A stretch of 64,000 bases of DNA from Dipteris shenzhenensis (lineage: Eukaryota > Polypodiophyta > Polypodiopsida > Gleicheniales), in assembly GCA_047967505.1 (NCBI GenBank), contig CM106538.1; one strand, 5' to 3'. Below, piece after piece: positions 43,796 through 56,073 of this stretch. The notes below the pieces were generated by a model. The model searched no databases. It was not told the origin of the DNA and worked only from the letters and a program-made list of their open reading frames with translations. Within the stretch, counting starts at the first letter, position 1. Every line of letters begins with the position of its first letter. A program made the position numbers and the translations under genes.

Positions 43796-44509
43796 AGGGG
43801 TTGGTAAGTTGTGGACTCATAGCCCACAAGGTGCCCTTGAGATTGGACGGTTGAGGCTCGATCGTAGGTCTGCATCTAGTCTATGTCTACATGTGTAGAC
43901 TTGCGGGAGTGCAGACCCATGGTGTGATTTCCTCGAGCTTTGCAAGTTGCATCACTTTATTATCCATATGATAATTAAGGGACTCAGTGAATGATGTGGC
44001 ACCAGGCAAACGGGGTTCAGTTTGGGTCCCAAACGGATGAGTTATGAGGGGTTAAAGAAGGGGTAAAATTTACTTTTTTGTGGGGGGGTCCTAATGGTGG
44101 TGTGAATGGACTTTAAGTCCAATTGAGGGGTTTGAACCAAGTTAATCTAGTTAGATTAACTAACCCTAGATCCTCCCAGTTATTGTAAGTGGGAGATTAA
44201 CCTAACTTTGTAGGTCCTGTAGGCCCATAACATTGCCATGAGCTTATGCTTCTAGGCAGTACGATCGTGTTGGCTCTTTCCAATGGCTTTCGTAGGAAGA
44301 GTAGGGTATTCTCAATATGCAGGGTTTCAAGGCTTTTTGTCACCTAGAGATATATCAAGGTTGTTGGTTGTAGTATATGTGTAGCTTAGGACCTCGAGTC
44401 GTGTTCCAGTGAGAGACGTAGGCTTAAGTGTGGTAAGCAAACAAAGTGCATGCATGTGTATCATCATGATTGAGGTAATGAAGGCTTTCGCATTCATTAG
44501 GGGTTGCAA
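43796..44509. other. Unassigned spacer
   Basis: I see no gene, LTR boundary or tandem repeat; a G-run lies near 44082. Confidence 0.4.
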
Positions 44510-44825
44510 GGTTTAGGAGGAGTTTAACAGTTATAAGGAGGTTCCAGGGTTAGAAGGAGTTCTAAGTTTAGAGAGAGGTTCCAGAGTTTAGGAGAGTTTC
44601 CAGGGTTAGAAGGAGGTTCCAAAGTTTAGAAGGAGTCCAGGGTTAGAAGGAGGATCCAAGGTTCAGGGTAGAGTACATGGTGGAGAACTCGTCTCCCTCA
44701 TAGATCAGAGGAGGAGGGAGGAGGAGGAGGAGAAGGGAGGAGGAGAGAGGAGGAGGAGAAGGAGGAGGGAGGAGGAGGAGGAAGGAGGAGAGGGAGAGGA
44801 TGGGTTGCAAGGTTGGAGGAGAGGG
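44510..44825. repeat. GGTTCCAGGGTTAGAAGGAG repeats and GGAGGA microsatellite
   Basis: Imperfect repeats of about 20-30 bp (44515-44675) are followed by a GGA/GGAGA tract (44700-44800). Confidence 0.85.
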
Positions 44826-44929
44826 GAGGAGGAGTTGCAAGGTTAGGACATGCTTTTGGATGTGGAGTGCAAGGAAGCATGGACACTTGAGACAATTGCT
44901 TGGAATACCAAAGTAGAACTCGATACAAT

Positions 44930-45596
44930 GCCCCAAAGAGTGTGGGCTTCATTCCATTATGGGGTATTTATACAAGTTGGAGAGCTTCTTTCTCTACATG
45001 TAGGAAGTGTAACACATTCTCTCTCTACATGTAGAGCTTGCATATAGAAGTTGCATGTACAAGTCATATGTAGAACTTGCATGTAGAACTCGCATGTACA
45101 ACTCGCATATAGAAGCATATAGAAGTTACATGTACAAGTCGTATGTAGAACTTGCATGTAGAACTCGCATGTACAACTCGCATGTAGGAATTGCATGTAG
45201 AAGTTGTATGTAGCACTTGCATGTAGAACTCGCATGTAGGAGTTGCATGTAGAACTCGCATGTACAAGTCATATGTAGAACTTTCATGTAGAACTCACAT
45301 GTAGGAGTTGCATGTAGAAGTCGTATGTAGAACTTGCATGTAGAACTCGCATGTACAACTCACATGTAGGAGTTGCATGTAGGAGTTGTATGTAGAAGTC
45401 ATATGTAGAACTTGCATGTAGAACTCGCATGTAGGAGTTGCATGTAGGAGTTGCATGTAGAACTTGCATGTAGAACATGCAAGTCGGATTTCTAAGAGGG
45501 ATTATTTCTAGCCTTATGCAAGAACAAGCGGAGCTTTGCCGCTACTCTACACACACATTCTGTTCTACCTAAGTCCCTGTTGGCACAGAGTCAACA
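44930..45596 (-). mobile_element. Probable gypsy 3' LTR with 13-bp minisatellite
   Basis: A minus-strand TATAAATACC lies near 44970. Upstream of it (45000-45480), about 35 units of a 13-bp repeat (GCATGTAGAACTC and variants) occur. The minus strand reads TGTTGACTC at 45596, a plausible LTR start, downstream of the gypsy integrase. The 5' partner LTR is not identifiable, so the assignment is tentative. FYMQVLH-type frames come from the repeat. Confidence 0.5.
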
Positions 45597-45659
45597 GATT
45601 GGCTTCTACCATACATGTGATGATCTTGCAGCATGTTTTGTTGGAGCTCTCAGCCAAGC

Positions 45660-46150
45660 CATTTGCCCTAGTATGGCGTTGACTTCCTATGAATGATCAA
45701 ACTCACTTGTCAGGATTGCTATCGTTTTGTTGAGGAATTGAGTTCCTCGGTCACTGACTAACTCCAATGGACATCCGAACCACATAATGACTTGTTCATA
45801 TAAGAATTTGGCGATGGATCTCACATCAGCCACCGTCACCATGGCTCTTCCTTTATACCCACTTGGTGAAGTAGTCGGTGGCCAGGATGATGTATCTAGC
45901 CCTAGTCCCCTTAGCTACTGGGCTTATGGGACCAATGAAATCGATGCCCCATTTTTTGAAGGGTTGGTCAGCCACAATTTCGGTGAGGGGCATCATGTTT
46001 GCCTTGTGTGGTATTTGGATACACTGGCAGGGGCCACATTGTTTGATGAATTTGGCCGCGTCTCCACAGAGCGTTGGCCACCAAAGACTGGCTTGCAGCA
46101 CTTTATGTGCTGTAACATCAGCGGGAAAAATGACATCTTATCATTCTTGA
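45660..46150 (-). pseudogene. Ty3/gypsy integrase
   Basis: Minus strand: ASLWWPTLCGDAAKFIKQCG with the CGPCQ end of the HHCC zinc motif, then FKKWGIDFIGPISP with the first catalytic Asp, YFTKWVEARAMVTVADVRS, and FGCPLELVSDRGTQFLN with the second Asp. The frame ends at a TAG after LTSEFDHS, before the catalytic Glu region. Confidence 0.85.
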
Positions 46151-46300
46151 GTGGGCTTCTTCAAGCACCTCGATGTATTCATGTTCGCACACGCATCTTT
46201 GCAGTATGCCATCCTTGCCCATGCGGTATAGTTGGCTTGCTATCAGTTGATATGGTGCTGCGTCCGTGATGAGTTTGTGGGCTCTATCCTTCTTAAGGGC

Positions 46301-46800
46301 CTAACCTAGGGGTAATCCGTTGGCCAAGTAGTGGCCAATTTCGATAGCCCATTCGGGAATGATATCGAGTAAGAAGAGAGAAGTGTCGAGGAGATCATCT
46401 TCTACTCCCGTTGGAGCCTCACCATTTGGGATTCTCGATAGGTGATCGGCCAAGATGCCGGTTTGGCCTTTACATACAGCAACTGTGAAGTCGAATTCTA
46501 GCAGGATCAACATCCACCTAGTGATGAGTCCCAGCATGCACGGTTTGTTGACCAAGTATAGCAATGCTTGATGGTCCATGAAGAAGAAAAACTTGTTAGC
46601 TAACAAGTAGTACCTAAACTTCTTTACTGCATAGACCATGGTGAGACCTTCTCTCTCAGTGGTAGTGTAGTTAACCTTGGCCTTGTTTAGTTGGCAGCTC
46701 GCAAAGTATATCAGGGTAATCTAAATTATGCTCCCCGGGTTAGGCTAACACACATCCGATGGCAAAGTTAGAGGCACCGATATGGACATGGAATATTAAA
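46301..46800 (-). pseudogene. Ty3/gypsy RNase H segment
   Basis: AVKKFRYYLLANKFFFFMDH, ALLYLVNKPCMLGLITRWML and GQTGILADHLSRI are the standard RNase H-like signatures following gypsy reverse transcriptase. Frame damage occurs upstream, near 46690. Confidence 0.82.
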
Positions 46801-46840
46801 TTCCAGTCGAGTGACCTCAACATGCGTGTGGTGACTAGAG

Positions 46841-47250
46841 CTAGTTGGAGGGTTTCAAAGGATGTTTGGCATTCCTCCACTCAAAGGATACTAGCAGTTT
46901 GTATAATGGATGAGCTATGTTCTCATAGAACAAGATGAATCTCTGGTAATAGCCCGTGTGGCTAGTAAATCGTTGGAGTCCCTTGGCATTGGTGGGGGGT
47001 GGTAACTCCAAGTACCGGCTCGGTGTCATCCATCATGGGCATTGTGTGCTGCACTACTATAGCAAGCACCCTTTCATGTCAGTGTATTTCCAAGCCATGC
47101 AGTGCTTGTACTCTTGTAGGAGAGCTATTAAGGCATTCTCCTCATTGGGGGTGAGGTCATTGATGACAAATATGGGTTGTGGGTCTTGCCCTTCTAGGAC
47201 TAGGTTTACCTCTTTGACCGAGGCCGTTGACTGAGGCCAGCCCATCATAC
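46841..47250 (-). pseudogene. Ty3/gypsy reverse transcriptase, catalytic core deleted
   Basis: The N-terminal edge (LTPNEENALIALLQEYKHCM, then AWKYTDMKG) and the C-terminal thumb (NAKGLQRFTSHTGYYQRFIL) are only about 30 bases apart (47029-47057). The core with the YxDD motif is therefore missing and the element is dead. Confidence 0.82.
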
Positions 47251-47368
47251 CCTTGAGAACAACTGTCCTCTCGAGACCTCTTTGCCTGTTGCTATAGATC
47301 TTACAATCCTGAATAGTATAGGCCTTATAGTGGGCTGGTACTTGCCATAGGTCCTCTTTATCCTCAAT

Positions 47369-48430
47369 TTACTCCTCTTTTTCTGCCGTAGTAGTGGTTT
47401 TTTTGGCCTTAGCCTTGCATTTGGATACAGAGAATTTGGGACCTGAAGGGGGCTCTTCCATTGTACTTATAGAGCCGATAGGTGTGGTTAATCTACTTAC
47501 CCTATTTCCATAGTTGGAGGAGATCTTGTGGTGAGCAGTCATGGCACCTACATAGGATAGCCAATGAAGATCTAATTTTACCCTCACGTTTCCCTTGCCT
47601 ACCTCTTGGGGTTTGAGCATGTTAAACATTCTTAGGGGAACCACTGAGGTCAAACCCTTGAGCTTTGGGTGGTTATCCAAAACCATACACTTTTTGGGAC
47701 ATCTATATTGGCTAAGATTCGCATCCGGTTCTGTCAGAATTCTAGCTTAGGGAGGGGTGCATACCAGAAGTCATCAGACTCTTTCTCATCCTCTTCCTTG
47801 TCACAACGGTTGGAATAGCTTTACGGAGGTTGTTCGGGTAGTGGTGTTGGACTCTGCTGATGGCAAAGAGGTGTCTTGACAATGGGTGGGCCTTATACGT
47901 GTGTAGGTCCACTCTCATGGTTTGCTCCTCGTGCCGCAAGTAGATGTTATCATTACACCAGTCATGCATGAGTCCGAACATTCGCCAAGAAGGGCCTACC
48001 TAGGATAGCTTCATATCCTAGAACCTGATGGGGTACATGAATCCAAATACCTTAATGTTTATGCCAGTCAGCACTCCCAGAGGTTTGGCAGTTCCCCCAT
48101 CGTCTAACTTTACTACCAGATGGGTCTGCTCGAGTGCAAGATTTCCCCATTTCTCCCAACATTCCTTAGTGCACTCACTCACTCCTGCTTCCCCATCTAG
48201 GATGGCTTCCACCTTCTAGTTTTGACACACTATGGGGATAGAGGCATTTGTGTCATCACTCTCAAAGTATTGGCCTAGCTTGTTCACAAGAACCTTAGGT
48301 AGGTTCTGCCTCTTTTCTAACATTGATTGGTTGGGGGCTTAGGGCTGGCAGCAGTTGGAGGTAGGAATGGTCTGTTCATCCAATTGGACAGATCATGCCA
48401 TAGGATGGGATTTCCTCTTAGTAGGGAACC
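47369..48430 (-). pseudogene. Ty3/gypsy protease region remnant
   Basis: VEAILDGEAGVSECTKECWE, LVVKLDDGGTAKPLGVLTGI and DVMFGLMHDW-like segments in several frames resemble the retropepsin-like region of gypsy polyproteins, with GEAG where the active-site triad would sit. Many stops are present. Confidence 0.55.
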
Positions 48431-49688
48431 CGAGGGATTCACAGGGGGAAACTTATGATATCACGTGAGTGTACAATAGGGTTTTTTTTTGAAATGAGGC
48501 ATAAGCTTATACATTAGGGGTGGGGGACCTTTTTTTTTCCCCAATATTGAATTTAAGCTAGGGGGACCATGTCATATTTAAGAAGGGGGGACATAATATA
48601 GGTTACCTTCGGTAACTAGTCCAAACAAGTTTGATTTTATATATGGTTTTAAATAGTCATAAGGAAAGTAACCTAAATTTGCTTATTGTGTAATCTAAAT
48701 GCTTGAGAGAGAATGTAGATTTAAGGAAAGGGGGGGACATAATGGAATTTTGGTGGTATCTTATAAGCTTAAATAGGGGTGTTTTGTCATCCTACGTGGA
48801 TCTTAAATAGGGGGTTTCCTTGAAGTTCATGCACGCAGGTGACGTCCCCCTTTAATGAAGAGTGAATCCCCTGGGGTAGGGAAGCGATCGACATTTTCAC
48901 CTCTATCAATAGGAAGGCAGCCAACCCGGTGTTGTCGCAAGGGGGAGAGAGCCCTATACCATTGGCCTGCTTTCCCATCCAAATGCATTGACCATCTCTA
49001 GGTCTCTGGGCACAACAAAGGCTTCACAAATCTGTTCAAACCATTCCACATGGAAGATCAGGTCTCATTTTCCTCAGAACTTGGTCATTAGCTTGGAGAT
49101 GGCTATGGGACGGCTTCTCGAGGGATTCACCATCCCTGCAGGAAACAATGGGGCGGGGGTGGAGGTGGTGTTGCCCCCCTTCCTAGGGCATTCACCAAAA
49201 TACGCATTGCCTCATCAGTCAACATGGTTTGAGCGGCTAGTGGGGGTGATGTTGCTATGGGCTTGACTGGATGTAGGGCTTCCTTAGGCCTGGCCCAGGT
49301 GGTGGTCCCCACATAGTTGTTGGTACCGGCATTAGAACAGAGGTACCAAGGCCTGCATTCATTGGTGCAACTAGTATAGAGGGGAAGGGGTGGACCCCCG
49401 GAGGCAATGGGTCCTAGGGCATGGTAACATTGGTTCCATGCAGCATGCGGTAGGGTGGAAACTATGGTGCCCCATAGTTGACAAAGGCTGGTGGTGCTGG
49501 GGCTGTTAGAGGTTCATGAGGCACTCCACCTTGGAAGTTCCTAGTATCCCCTCGGCTTGGGTCTTGCCTTCGGAATTCCCTCATCCATGGATCTTCATCA
49601 TCCATGTTTTCCCACTAGGGAGGTCTGGCATAGGCAGAGGGTCCTAGATCGGTGAAAGTGGTTTCCGTCTCTTGGGAGCTGGCTGCTG
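48431..49688 (-). other. Probable gypsy gag interior, not readable
   Basis: The region lies between the protease remnant and the gag start. It includes homopolymer T and G runs near 48480-48545 and a short frame at 49312-49127. No motif is recognised. Confidence 0.4.
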
Positions 49689-50069
49689 CTAGCCTTCCAT
49701 CCCTGCTGATATACCGACAAAGGGGTTCTCCATGTATGCTGACTCCATTTGGCCTAAGTGGCTGAACATGTTGGAGAATGTACCTCTAAGCCTGAATGCA
49801 ACCGAAGGTGTAGGAGAGTTGGGAGAGGCCACACTTGTGAATGGAGCTTCCGATGCCCTTAGACCTGAGCGGTCTTGCATTACTTCTTCCAGACTCTCTG
49901 TTTTGTCAGAACTAGATAGAGTTTTTGGTTGGGAACCTACTAACAAGTGGAGGCTCGGGATCAAGCTTCCAGATTCCCAGCTAGGATGAAGGGTGGGTTG
50001 AGCGTAGCTCGAAGCGCTTTCTTTTAACACGGGATCCTTTGGAAAAATCCTTCCAGACCTCAAGTGCAT
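49689..50069 (-). pseudogene. Ty3/gypsy gag start
   Basis: Begins MHLRSGRIFPKD, a start seen in many plant gypsy gag proteins (M-x-T/L-RSGR), followed by a serine-rich linker. 126 residues are open before a stop. Order and strand agree with the pol remnants to its left. Confidence 0.6.
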
Positions 50070-50129
50070 GTGGGATGCCTCTGGCTAGGCACACTCAAGC
50101 TGAACTAAGGTTCTTGAATTTTATTTTAT

Positions 50130-50850
50130 TTCTTTGGCTACCCCGGAGGTATCGCATCGATCGAAGGGATAGCTCTATAGCAATGATCAGTGGGATCCGA
50201 TATCGCACCGAGCAGTGGGATACAGGTTTAGCGGTAGCAACGGAGTAAGAATAATAGCGAGTGGTGGGATAGAGGTATCGCGACGATCGGCAGGATAGAT
50301 CTTGCCATGTGATTAGTGGGAATAGCCATAGGTGCTATCCCTGCATGCAGAGGGATAGCGAATCGGTGGGATCTTACGAACACACCGGTCAGGGTATAGT
50401 TATCATGAGACAGGCTTGGGAATCAAAATGGAGACGATCACGGAATAAGTGTATTGCGATGATGGTGGAGTAAGCGTATAACATCAAGCAGCAGAATGAA
50501 AATAGCAACAATTGGATGAATGAAAATAGCAAGATGGGTGGCATGATGGGTGTAATGCGACGAGCGGAGGGATACGAATATGACCACAAGTGAGGCAGTG
50601 GGTTCACCACATCGGCAGGCAAAGTACCCAGATAGAAACGATCGGCAAGATAGCCCTAAAGCCATGGGTCAACGGTTGTCAGATTGGCGGGATAGTAACT
50701 CTGACATGCATTAAATCGAGGTGGAGGATCAAGCCATGGTCAGAAGTTAGGTTAGTAGGTTAGCTCTATGGTGCCGCATCAACCTAATTTTACCAACAAG
50801 TTATGGCTAATGCACCGATCAGCAGGATAGTTCTATTGCGTCGACTCGAC
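50130..50850. repeat. Imperfect GATCGGCAGGATAG-type repeats in gypsy leader
   Basis: A GATCRGYRGGATAG motif recurs about a dozen times with irregular spacing (for example 50186, 50287, 50641, 50818). This is presumably the leader upstream of gag. Confidence 0.55.
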
Positions 50851-50939
50851 GGGATAGAAAAACACAGTGTTGCCGACTGATTTTTTATGATTTCTGAAGA
50901 TTTGGAGTTTTCTGTTCACAAGCGGCCTCCAAATTGTTG

Positions 50940-51060
50940 CAATGTGGTTCCACGAGAGAAAGAGGGAAGGGGAAGAGGGGAGTGGAGAGGGACAAGGGAG
51001 GGAGAAAGAGAGGGGAAGAGGGGAAGGGGAGAAGGGGAGAGGGGAAGGGGAGAGGGGAGT
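50940..51060. repeat. GAGAGGGGAAG microsatellite
   Basis: Purine tract of GAGAGGGGAAGAGG-type repeats directly before the LTR-like segment. Confidence 0.8.
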
Positions 51061-51183
51061 GAAGGGGGATTGAGTGGCAACCACAAGGACACTATGAAGG
51101 AGACAAGAGAACACATAAAACACTCTCTTGGAAGAGAAGAGGGAGCTTGTATTCAACTTGTGCAAACAAAAATGAAGACCAAA
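51061..51183. repeat. Gypsy LTR-like segment, copy 2
   Basis: Matches 41666-41790. It is interrupted at 51184 by the 5' LTR of Copia-C1. Confidence 0.6.
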
Positions 51184-51184
51184 G

Positions 51185-51366
51185 TGTGGGGTTTAAGGTC
51201 AATGTGCCTTTACTCGGTTATGTACAATACTCAAACACATATATAAATGAATGAAAAAGAAGATTAGGGTGTTCTGCACCCACCAAAACTTGTGTGGCTC
51301 TCTATCTCTCTCTCTCCCTCTTCCGTTCTTGCTTTCGTTGAGAGCACTTTCAACTGGTATCAAAGC
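51185..51366 (+). mobile_element. Copia-C1 5' LTR and primer-binding site
   Basis: Short LTR (51185-51352, 168 bp) from TGTGGGGTTTAAGG to GCACTTTCA. Two bases later comes TGGTATCAAAGC (51355-51366). The same LTR occurs at 55890-56059 and, on the minus strand, at 61363-61534. Confidence 0.9.
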
Positions 51367-52711
51367 CTGGGTGATCTAGTTGAGCATGCATGAATGCTTG
51401 AAGCTTAGTAGCTATGTGGGAGGAAGGAGAAGCTCTATGGGAAGCTTTGTGCGTGACTTCACTTGCATCCAAGTGTGTAGAAACCTTGGAAGAACCTTTG
51501 GAAAAGTCACTTTGGTTTTGCAAAGTGGTTTTGAGAGCCTGTTAAGTGTTTTCAAAGAAAAAGTCATTTTTTGACCTTTTCCCTGTTTCGTTCGATGACA
51601 GAGACTCCGTATTGACTTGTAGAGGCAACTATTGCTTACTTTTGGTATACACATCACTTTAGGAGCTTGGAAACACCTTAATTCTTGAATCTGGGATCAT
51701 TTCATTGGAACTCTGACTCACTGTGTCAGTTTCTGCGTTTTTCTGCTCGGGTGTTGGAACTCAAGTTTGGAGCAACCATTTGCACATCTATCAGTTCTGG
51801 TGGACTCAGGAGGTCCTAAAACTTCTATGTTGCTCATCATTCACACTCCGGTGGAGTTTACAAACAGCTTTGTTTCTAAAAACGTTTTTCAGTCTGTGTG
51901 TTCGACCCAATGATTGAGACCACGGTTTCCAAAACCATTTGTCCCATTGCGTTCCAGACGCCCAAAAGCCCGTACCTGTCAGTTCTTACGTGATTTATTG
52001 GAGGATTTTCAGAGTTGTAGATCTTTGTGTATTCGATTTCGTCTCTCTGTTATGCATTTTTCATTCTAAGGTTTTGAAACCTTAGATTTATGCCACATGG
52101 CAGTGGATAAGCGCCCATGTTTTGAGGCATCTCAAGTTCTATTTTTCAATAGCGGTCATTATCGTGGGACTATGATTTCTTGAGCATACCTTATGCAGAT
52201 CACTCTCGTTGTAGTTTGAGAGCAGTGTGCGCTCATTTGAGGTGTGCATTGGGTTGCAGTGGATGATTTATAGGCCATTTGGATGCATTGCGGTCCTTAT
52301 TGGATGCATTGATAGGCCCCAATTGCCTTGTGGGATGCTATTTTTATGGATGCTTTGCACATGGATGCTATTTTATGCTAAGGGATAGCTTTGACACATT
52401 GCAAGTGATGCATTGATAGTGCTATGCTCTCTTGGATGAGACATTATTAATGCATATGCCAGTGGACGCTGTTTATGCTTGAGTCATTTAGCACTTGTTG
52501 GCATTTTGGATCGCCATTGTAGTTGGCATTTTCTTTTGGGCCAGATTTGCTCATATGGATGCATAGTATATGCACATGAGTCAGATGCTTTGAGACATGA
52601 GTTTTGGTGATATTTCACTCTATTGTGGCATACACATTTGGGTGCACCTGGTATTTGGTGTGATTCTCTCTTGTAGGCACTAGTATTTGGGATTTTTGCT
52701 TCATTTGCATC
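51367..52711 (+). other. Copia-C1 leader
   Basis: Non-coding leader of about 1.35 kb, closely matching 56074-57501 of Copia-C2. Copia-C2 has about 90 extra bases near 56815-56905 that are absent here. Confidence 0.75.
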
Positions 52712-53470
52712 ATGGCATCTTCTTCCATGTCTGAAAAGGAGTTTTTTAGCATTAAAAAGTTTGATGGGACAAACTTTTCTTTGTGAAAGAACAAATAAGG
52801 GATGTGCTTCTTCAAAAGAAGCAGATTAAACCCTTGGCAGGGATTGAAGCTAAGCCTGCAAATATGTCTGAGGATGATTGGAATGAGTTGGATGCATTAG
52901 CAAAATCTACTATTAGACTTCATCTTGCAGAGTCAGTTTATTTCACAGTAGTAAATGAGCAGACTACGAAAGATTTGTGGAAGAAACTGTGTGCCACTTA
53001 TGAAAAGGAAACTGCCTCTAATACAGTTTACCTCATGAAGAGGTTGTTTGAGCTGCAGATGAAGGAAGGGGTCTCCATTGCTTCTCACTTGAATGAATTC
53101 AATATTATTTTCAGCTAGCTTCAAGCTCAAAAGATGAAACTTGATGCAGAGAGTTCATTGCCATCCTCATGGGATACCTTCCGTACAGCTGTCAGTAACT
53201 CTGCACCTGGTAGAGTACTGAAATTTGATGATGTTGTGGGTAGCTTGTTGGCCAAGGAGATTAGATGGAAATCTATGGATAGCAACAAGTAGAATGTAGC
53301 CTTAAATGTGCAAAGGGGCAGATCACAGTTCAGGGGGAAGTCCCAAGAAAGAGGGAAGTCTCGTAGCAAATCTAGGGCATGGAACATTGAGTGTTACCAC
53401 TGTGGCAAGAAGGGCCATATGAAAAAGGGACAAGTTGAAAAGAGAGCAAAAGGATAAGAAAAAGAATGCA
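52712..53470 (+). pseudogene. Copia-C1 gag
   Basis: ATG 52712 gives MASSSMSEKEFFSIKKFDG, then a one-base loss at the Trp codon (FSLW) shifts frame at about 52785. The UBN2 domain continues (TKDLWKKLCATYEKE, YLMKRLFELQMKEG). Further stops occur near 53117 and 53290. One zinc knuckle (CYHCGKKGHMKK) has lost its final Cys to an indel. Confidence 0.85.
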
Positions 53471-53521
53471 AATTGGGGTGCAAATTAAAAGGAAGAGAGT
53501 CCAAGGGAGGACAAAGGAAAA

Positions 53522-53860
53522 GTGAAGATCGAGGAGATCAATGCAGTCACACATGATAGTGACAATGACGTTCTCTTCATGTCTAGTTTATCTGAAGAGT
53601 TGCTTACCACTTCAGATGATGCATATTCCCAGAATTGGATTTTCGATTTTGGTGCTTCATTCCATGTTACTCCCCATAGGGAATGTTTCTCCACTTATGA
53701 CAGTGGAAAGACAGGTTGTGTGCATCTTGGAAATGACTATGCATGTGACATAGTGGGAGTAGGTGACATAAAGTTTTCTTTTACAAATGGGTCTGCATTT
53801 ATTTTGAAACATGTGAGACATGTGCCTAAGTTGACCAAGAGTCTTATTTCAGTGGGTTAG
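53522..53860 (+). pseudogene. Copia-C1 protease
   Basis: NWIFDFGASFHVTPHRECFS is the copia protease active-site region, with DFGAS where DSGAS is usual (Copia-C2 keeps DSGAS). It continues to VRHVPKLTKSLISVG and stops at TAG 53858-53860. Confidence 0.83.
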
Positions 53861-53923
53861 CTAGATCGTGCTAGTTTTCACACCACTTTTGGCTTTCAAA
53901 ATTGGAAAATTTAGAAGGGCTCT

Positions 53924-54940
53924 ATGCTTTTGGCCAGGGGTGCCAAGTGTGGGACTTTGTATCCCTTACATGTATCAAGGGTATTTGATCATGTTGTTGT
54001 AATAACCGAGCAGCCAAGCACTTCTTTGTGGCATTGCAGGTTGGGGCACATAAGCCAAAATGGAATGAAACTCCTATGCCATTTGGGCTATGTACCACAT
54101 TTGAGTTTCTCTAATTTTGAATTTTGTGAGCATTGTATCTATGGGAAGCAGACTAAATCAGCCCATAAAAGAAGGGGAAAGAAAGAGTTTGAAAATCTTG
54201 ATTTGGTGCATTCAGACGTATGTGGTCCCATGCCTACACGGTCATTAGGCAGGGCTGAATACTATGTGACATTCATTGATGATGCAACTAGGAAAGTGTG
54301 GTTTTATGCTATAGCTCGGAAGAGTGATGTGTTCCAGGTATTTTAGAAATGGCTGGCCTTGGTTGAGAATCAGTCAGGTAGAATGCTTAAATGCCTACGG
54401 ACTGACAATGGTGGAGAGTATCTCTCTCATGACTTTCAGCATTTATGTGATACACGTGGGATTAAGAGGGAGCTCACATCCCCTCATACTCCAGAGCAAA
54501 ATCGAGTTTCAGAAAAGATGAACCATACCATTCAAGAAAGATTGCAATGCATGCTTTCCAATGCAAGTCTTTCTGGTGGTTTTTGGGCTGAGGCAATGAA
54601 GACTGCAATGCATGAGATCAATAGATCACCTAGTAAGAGTTTGGATGGTGGTATTCCTAAAGAGGCATGGAGTGGCAAGAAGCCATCTTACTCTCATTTG
54701 CATATATTTGGGTGTGAGGCATATGCACATGCGCCAAAAAAGCTTCGAAAGAAGCTAGATCCTAAGTCTAGGAGATGCATCTTTCTGGGTTATGGTGAAA
54801 GTGGAGAGATGGGCTATCGTCTCTGGGATCGAGAAGCAAAGAAGATCATACGCAGCCATGATGTAGTCTTCAATGAGAAGAAGATGCATACGGTACCCAT
54901 AAGGGATGTGGAAATGAGGAGAGTCACTTTCCAGGAGTGA
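53924..54940 (+). pseudogene. Copia-C1 integrase
   Basis: Zinc-binding WHCRLGHISQNGMKLL and CEHCIYGKQTKS, core VHSDVCGPMPTRS (first Asp), FIDDATRKVWFYAIARKSDV, CLRTDNGGEYLSHDFQHLCD (second Asp) and TPEQNRVSEKMN (Glu). It is followed by the copia-specific FWAEAMKTAMHEINRSP and FLGYGESGEMGYRLWD segments. A TAG at about 54343 splits the frame; the tail ends at TGA 54938-54940. Confidence 0.88.
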
Positions 54941-55110
54941 ATCCACCTGCATATGTTGATAAACAGCAAGCTGTCCATGCACCAAATGTGCAAGAAATGG
55001 TACCACCAAGTATTCTCATAGGTATACAATCAAGGGTAGATGATGGATCATCTATTGGTGGAAATGATGAGCCAAATGTGGCTGATATGCAAGTGGGATA
55101 GCAAGCTGAA

Positions 55111-55889
55111 ATGCCCTTGAGAAGATCATCTAGAGTGTCTAGACCACCTGATAGGTTTGTTCCAGGGGTAGACTATGTGATGTTCACTGATTACGGGGAG
55201 CCTTCTTGCTATAGAGAGGCTATGATGTGCGAGGATCAATGCAAGTGGGAGTATGCTATGCAATCAAAGATGAGTTCACTTATGAAGAATAAGACTTGGG
55301 ATTTGGTTTCTTTGCCACATGGAAAGAAAGCATTGCCATGTAAATGGGTCTACAAAATGAAGGTCACAGGTGATGATATGCCTAGGGACAAGGCCTGTTT
55401 GGTCGCTAAAGGGTTCAAGCAAGAGAAGGGTGTGGACTTTGATGAGATATTCTCTCCACTTGTGAAGATGACCACACTTAGATGCATGCTTGGACTAGTG
55501 GCATCAAAGGATATGGAGCTTATGCAGATGGATGTCAAGACAGCTTTCTTACATGGTGCAGCCGGAAGGCCTTGAAGAAAAGGGCAAAGAGCATTTGGTT
55601 TGCAAGTTGAAGAAGAGTCTCTATGATCTTAAGTAAGCACCTAGAGAATGGTATCAGAAGTTTGATGCTTTCATTCGGTCCTGGGGTTTTAGAAGGAGTG
55701 AAATTGATCACTGCCTCTACACTAAAAGGGCTAAGGATAATAGCCTGATAATCTTGGCACTATATGTGGATGATATGCTATTGGCTAGCAAGAATACTTA
55801 TGAGCTAGATGCATTAAAGGCCAAGTTGCATGAGGCCTTTGATATGAAGGATTTGAAACTTACAGGTCATATTCTTCGTATGCGCATCA
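55111..55889 (+). pseudogene. Copia-C1 reverse transcriptase, cut by Copia-C2
   Basis: MPLRRSSRVSRPPDRFVPGV leads into KALPCKWVYKMKVTGDD, DFDEIFSPLVKMTTLRCMLG and MQMDVKTAFLHG. A deletion near 55555-55560 then removes the DLHEEIY segment. The frame resumes with EHLVCKLKKSLYDLK, and YVDDMLLASKNTYELDALKA holds the catalytic YVDD. Homology ends at 55889, where the LTR of Copia-C2 starts. RNase H and the 3' LTR are absent. Confidence 0.88.
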
Positions 55890-56073
55890 TGTGGGGGTTA
55901 AAGGTCACTATGCCTTTACCTTGGTTATGTACAATACTTAAACACATATATAAATTAATGAAAAAGAAGATTAGGGTGTTCTGCACCCACCAAAACTTGT
56001 GTGGCTCTCTATTTCTCTCTCTCCCTCTTCCGTTCTTGCTTCCGTTGTGAGCACTCTCAACTAGTATCAAAGC
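55890..56073 (+). mobile_element. Copia-C2 5' LTR and primer-binding site
   Basis: LTR 55890-56059 (170 bp), TGTGGGGGTTAAAGG to GCACTCTCA. The primer site is TAGTATCAAAGC, with one change from the usual TGG. Confidence 0.88.

Noticed and set aside
45004-45478. Cys/Tyr-rich proteins (FYMQVLH repeats)
   Set aside because: Produced by the 13-bp minisatellite read in three phases.
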